From assembly GCA_002733645.1 (NCBI GenBank), contig NVWL01000001.1, forward strand, positions 186,001 to 250,000: a stretch of 64,000 nucleotides of DNA, written 5' to 3'. Shown here in pieces: positions 60,482 through 64,000 of the stretch (positions within the stretch are counted from its first letter, which is position 1; the number at the start of each line of letters is the position of its first letter). A program made the position numbers and the translations under genes. Under the pieces are notes generated by a model. It made no database searches, had not been told where the DNA came from, and saw only the letters and a program-made list of their open reading frames with translations. The stretch is from Oceanobacter sp. (lineage in GTDB: Bacteria; Pseudomonadota; Gammaproteobacteria; Pseudomonadales; Oceanobacteraceae).

Positions 60482-63049
60482 CTATTTTGCCGGAAGCAAA
60501 TACCGTTGCTTATTAAAGTGTGCGTTTACTTTGTCGGCGTCATTAATGGGTAACACTCTATTTTCACGGCTTAACCATAAATCAATACCGTCATCATAAT
60601 GCGGTGATACAGGATTCGCAGACATCCCCCCTGCGACAACTAAGCTCATTGGTTCGGGCTGACTAAAATCCACCACCATTCGCATGGCTGGAATATTCCA
60701 CACTTCAAAATCTTGACCTAGATCGTATCCCGCCACATTAAGGGTATTACGATTCCCCCCAGCAGGGTAAGGGCCACGGTCCATATAATCCCCCAATACA
60801 CCTACAACCGCTTGCTCCAGCGACGACATATGCGGCTTCATAAGCGTGGCATCGGTGCGCCAGTGGTAAGTGGCAAGTTTGCCCCAAGCCCACTCTGACT
60901 CCGTGCCTAATTGCTTATACAACACTTTCGAGGTTGCCGCCAAGGCGTGCGCAATAACCTGCCCCGGATCTTCCTTTTGCTCAGTATTTACGTTATCCCA
61001 AAATGGCGCCATGCTGCCATCTGGTTGACGACGCCCAAGCAGATGATCTTGATAGCCCGAATACGCTCGACCACTCATGGTCATGAAATTTTTCCAAACA
61101 TCGCCATCATCCGGCCCAAGTTCATCCAGAAAAATACCGCGTGCGAGTTGATATTCGAGCATCCCCCAGATCGCAGCGTCCGCCGAATCAGAATCCATCA
61201 CACCATCAAAATCGAGCACTCGATTAAACATAATCTCTGCTGATTTTTGCTCATCATCAGGTAAGGTCGCGATACCATCTTTGATCATGCCCTGCCAGCC
61301 ATGCGACAGCCACATGTCTTGAATTTTACCGACCAACACATCCGTCCGGTCAGCCTGCATCGTAATCATACTCTCTCGATCGTGCTGATCGGACGCACGT
61401 AACATTTGCTGAGCACGCTCGGCACGCTCTGGGTAATACCAACTGCTCGTGAGTACAGGTTCAAAGCCCGCTTCGACCGTCCTGTGATTGCCAGTCCCCA
61501 AATAGCCATCCACTGGATTTAACTCGCGTGGCGTCTCGGCACCACCCCACGCGTCTCCCCAATCGTATTCACCTGTCCAGCCCGGTGATGGAAAGTGACC
61601 TCTGCCACTTTTACGCAATGGATAAAGGCCCGTTACTTGCCAGCCAATATTGTTTTTGTCGCCGTAAATCACGTTTAGGTGAATAAAGCCCACGTCATTT
61701 AAGTTGTCTTCTATTTGCTGAATGTTTTCAGATTGTCCAAGACGGAAAAAGGCATCAATCGTGTTATCTGGGTATTGAGCTGTCCAACTCAATGCCAACC
61801 CATAACGAGACTCGGTATCAAAGTTCGAGGATACTTGGTCAGGGATGATTGGATTCTTAGCCGGCCCGGCCAACGCCGCATTAAGCAACGGGCCATGTCG
61901 TGTACTTTGCACTTGAATAACTAAATCATCTTCCCCTTTGATTCGAATCCGTTCTTCGCGCTCTGCCACCGGATACCAAGTATCTTGATACAAATACTCT
62001 GTGCCTTTGTCGGTTTTACGTAGCTGCTCAACAAACACATCCATGGAGTCAGCCATCACCATAGTTTCGCCCCAAGCAATATGACCGTTATAACCGGCAA
62101 CCATGGCGGGAATTCCCGGTAGCGTAATCCCGACCCCAGTATATTCAGGGCTCTTTACCGCCGCCAATGTCCACGTCGACGGCTGGGTCAGCAGTAGATG
62201 CGTGTCGTTAGCGACTAACGAAGCACCGTTTCGCGTTTTGTCAGGATGCACCGCCCAATTGTTAGAAGCCGCAATGCCTTGTCCACGAATTCGTCCTAAA
62301 GTGCTGTCTAAGCGCGTCATCATCTCAGTAAGATTTTGCAACTCATGATCGGCAAAATTCAACTCTGCAAGTTTCTGCGCTTCGACAAAATCAATCGGTT
62401 CATCAGGGTAAATCGGTGCTAAATAAGCGGCTTTTTCTGCGCCGAGTGTTTTTGCCATCGTTAAAAACGACAGTTCTTCGTGAACGTTAAAGCCGACGCC
62501 CAAATTCAACAATACGAATAAACCGATACTATTAGAGGCTTGCCAAGGTTCTGGTTCATACCCTGTCAGAGCCATACTGAGCGGCAATTTTCCTTCATGC
62601 CCTTTGATATATGCATTGACGCCAGCAGCGAAGCTTTCTAGGCGTGTTTTCATGTCGGAAGATAAGACTGCGTAACGCTCCTCAATCACACCAGGAACAT
62701 CCAACGTACGCATGTAAACATCCATCTCCGTCGTCAAAGGGCCAGTCATCTCAGATAGCCGACCTCGCGCAAGCAGATTCATCGCCACCATCTGCTCTAA
62801 ACGATCTTCCGCCATGGTATAGCCAAGACCAAAAGCAAGATCTTCGATATTTTCGGCTTCAATATAAGGCACGCCGTAATCATCACGGCCGATTAATACT
62901 TTATTACCAAGTCCTGCTACCGTGACGTCTTTATTTGGATCATCCAGACTTTTTTGCGCAAAATAATCCAACACATTTGAACAGCCAGACGTTAATGCGA
63001 CGGCAGCCGCTAAAGCACTAATACGCACGAAATGTGAGCGTACAAACAT
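60482..63049 (-). CDS. Penicillin acylase family lipoprotein
   Basis: An 855-residue Ntn hydrolase precursor. A lipoprotein signal ends at C23 (ALTSGCSN). The alpha part precedes the autocleavage site before S262 in GIAASNNWAVHP, which becomes the N-terminal nucleophile of the beta part. Downstream conserved blocks include VANDTHLLLTQPSTW, GIPAMVAGYNGHIAWGETM and NNIGWQVTGLYPLR. By family it cleaves amide bonds of side-chain acyl groups; possible substrates are acyl-homoserine lactones or beta-lactams. No regulator is next to it. Confidence 0.92.
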   Translation of the reverse strand: MFVRSHFVRISALAAAVALTSGCSNVLDYFAQKSLDDPNKDVTVAGLGNKVLIGRDDYGVPYIEAENIEDLAFGLGYTMAEDRLEQMVAMNLLARGRLSEMTGPLTTEMDVYMRTLDVPGVIEERYAVLSSDMKTRLESFAAGVNAYIKGHEGKLPLSMALTGYEPEPWQASNSIGLFVLLNLGVGFNVHEELSFLTMAKTLGAEKAAYLAPIYPDEPIDFVEAQKLAELNFADHELQNLTEMMTRLDSTLGRIRGQGIAASNNWAVHPDKTRNGASLVANDTHLLLTQPSTWTLAAVKSPEYTGVGITLPGIPAMVAGYNGHIAWGETMVMADSMDVFVEQLRKTDKGTEYLYQDTWYPVAEREERIRIKGEDDLVIQVQSTRHGPLLNAALAGPAKNPIIPDQVSSNFDTESRYGLALSWTAQYPDNTIDAFFRLGQSENIQQIEDNLNDVGFIHLNVIYGDKNNIGWQVTGLYPLRKSGRGHFPSPGWTGEYDWGDAWGGAETPRELNPVDGYLGTGNHRTVEAGFEPVLTSSWYYPERAERAQQMLRASDQHDRESMITMQADRTDVLVGKIQDMWLSHGWQGMIKDGIATLPDDEQKSAEIMFNRVLDFDGVMDSDSADAAIWGMLEYQLARGIFLDELGPDDGDVWKNFMTMSGRAYSGYQDHLLGRRQPDGSMAPFWDNVNTEQKEDPGQVIAHALAATSKVLYKQLGTESEWAWGKLATYHWRTDATLMKPHMSSLEQAVVGVLGDYMDRGPYPAGGNRNTLNVAGYDLGQDFEVWNIPAMRMVVDFSQPEPMSLVVAGGMSANPVSPHYDDGIDLWLSRENRVLPINDADKVNAHFNKQRYLLPAK

Positions 63050-63385
63050 AAGTAAACCTTATTATTGTTAATGTGATTCACACATTGCCACAGATGCTTT
63101 GCAGGAAAACAGGTTCTGGCACGACCAGACTTGTGCACAAAAAGACCCTGTACGTCAAAATTACGTCAACTCATTCCAAAAAAGCACTAATTAGCACATA
63201 AAGTGACTAATTAAGACTCGTAATTCGAAGAGATTTTTTTGTAACTGAAATGAAGACGTAACAAAGCCAACAAACATAAATCTGATTCAAGCAGAATCAA
63301 AACGGGCCTGTTTATTGGGCAAGCAGAATACAAGAAATGAACAACGAGAGGAGGTGTTACGACTAAAACGCTAGCGATATAAAAA
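63050..63385. other. 336-base gap between the acylase gene and the tRNA genes
   Basis: AATGTG-N5-CACATT (63070-63086) is an inverted repeat just upstream of the acylase start and could be an operator; the spacing does not fit a Crp site. No gene seen. Confidence 0.35.
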
Positions 63386-63462
<77 letters not shown>

Positions 63463-63604
63463 ACATCCTTTGACAAACTTCAATCTTAAACCTGAACGTT
63501 AAGATTAGCGACAATACAATCAACAAAACATCTAGCCTAGCTAGCTGTAATGCGGCACTGCAACGTTTGCACATGGAAAAGTAAAACTAGATATAAATCT
63601 AAAA

Positions 63605-63681
<77 letters not shown>

Positions 63682-63726
63682 ACATTCTCTGACAATCATC
63701 AACCTTTGAGCATGTAAAAGTAAGGT

Positions 63727-63803
<77 letters not shown>

Positions 63804-63816
63804 ACAGAGGCTGCGC

Positions 63817-63845
63817 ATATTACGCTTTGAGACCATACACGTCAA
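63817..63845 (-). promoter_or_regulatory. Promoter of the initiator tRNA operon
   Basis: Minus-strand TTGACG (63840-63845) and TAATAT (63817-63822) with a 17-base spacer, followed by a GC-rich GCGCAGCC discriminator, as in stable-RNA promoters under stringent control. Confidence 0.75.
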
Positions 63846-64000
63846 TACAAATACCGCAATTAATGCCAGAGACCGGAATTTCGTGACAAAACGGTGATTT
63901 TTTGTCCAACACTATTGGAGCAAGGTGACAGTTGGTGATAACTTATACGATCTAATAGTCGGATGGGCTACGCCAACGAAGGCGTACTAAGGCACAGACC

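Noticed and set aside
63070-63086. Possible Crp site upstream of the acylase gene
   Set aside because: The half sites are separated by 5 rather than the 8 bases between TGTG and CACA expected for Crp; kept only as a generic inverted repeat.
63365-63380. CGCTAGCG palindrome as terminator of the tRNA genes
   Set aside because: The palindrome leaves no loop and only four T follow; too weak to call.

Overview
The window looks like a chromosomal segment of a marine gammaproteobacterium, with Oceanospirillales as my best guess. Support: moderate GC, a complete System I cytochrome c maturation operon next to fliK and a stand-alone flhB C-terminal gene, an NhaD-type sodium antiporter, System-typical gammaproteobacterial genes (ackA-pta, hemN, recJ, folM), the TIGR03545/TIGR03546 pair, and many c-di-GMP and two-component genes. 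The genus cannot be settled from sequence alone. The left edge cuts a gene; no rRNA, CRISPR array, intact IS transposase or prophage structural module was seen.

Layout. 1-5114: a co-directional cluster of five genes: two PASTA-domain proteins with a parallel layout, a peptidoglycan-binding protein with an M74/LAS-type endopeptidase domain, a large peptidoglycan-binding protein with a lysozyme-like region, and a small 3' gene, closed by a strong terminator. None of the four complete proteins has a Sec signal, and the two enzymes share a short N-terminal module. This is the most unusual part of the window. 5135-9066: nhaD, a cNMP-binding protein, a small lipoprotein gene interrupted by a 274-bp MITE-like element, and a DUF2804 gene. 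9067-16075: ccmABCDEFGHI on the minus strand, divergent from fliK-fhlB (16181-18474). 18532-31420: a TetR regulator, hemN, a periplasmic protein, an OlsB-like acyltransferase, a diguanylate cyclase response regulator, ackA-pta-acyltransferase, a membrane diguanylate cyclase, and cysK-alkB.

31450-41980: an outer-membrane protein, fieF, a response regulator with a C-terminal membrane anchor, a TPR-like lipoprotein, an acyltransferase, and a signalling block (hybrid histidine kinase, HTH protein with a pseudo-receiver, receiver-PAS protein with degenerate GGDEF and EAL domains). 42063-52432: an M16 protease, the TIGR03545/TIGR03546 envelope pair, and an RND efflux pair. 52546-63049: a periplasmic binding protein coupled to a histidine kinase, a VF530 protein, recJ, a periplasmic Lig E ligase, folK and folM in convergent overlap, and a penicillin-acylase-family lipoprotein. 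63386-63845: three tandem initiator tRNA genes with a near-consensus promoter.

Two sequence-level patterns cut across the window. One is a family of TIR-like repeats (intact element at 7403-7676, degenerate relatives near 31426, 33401 and 47958-48055). The other is a set of short tandem duplications of 13-21 bp that begin at or just after stop codons (5110, 18475, 35364, 41619, 44988).
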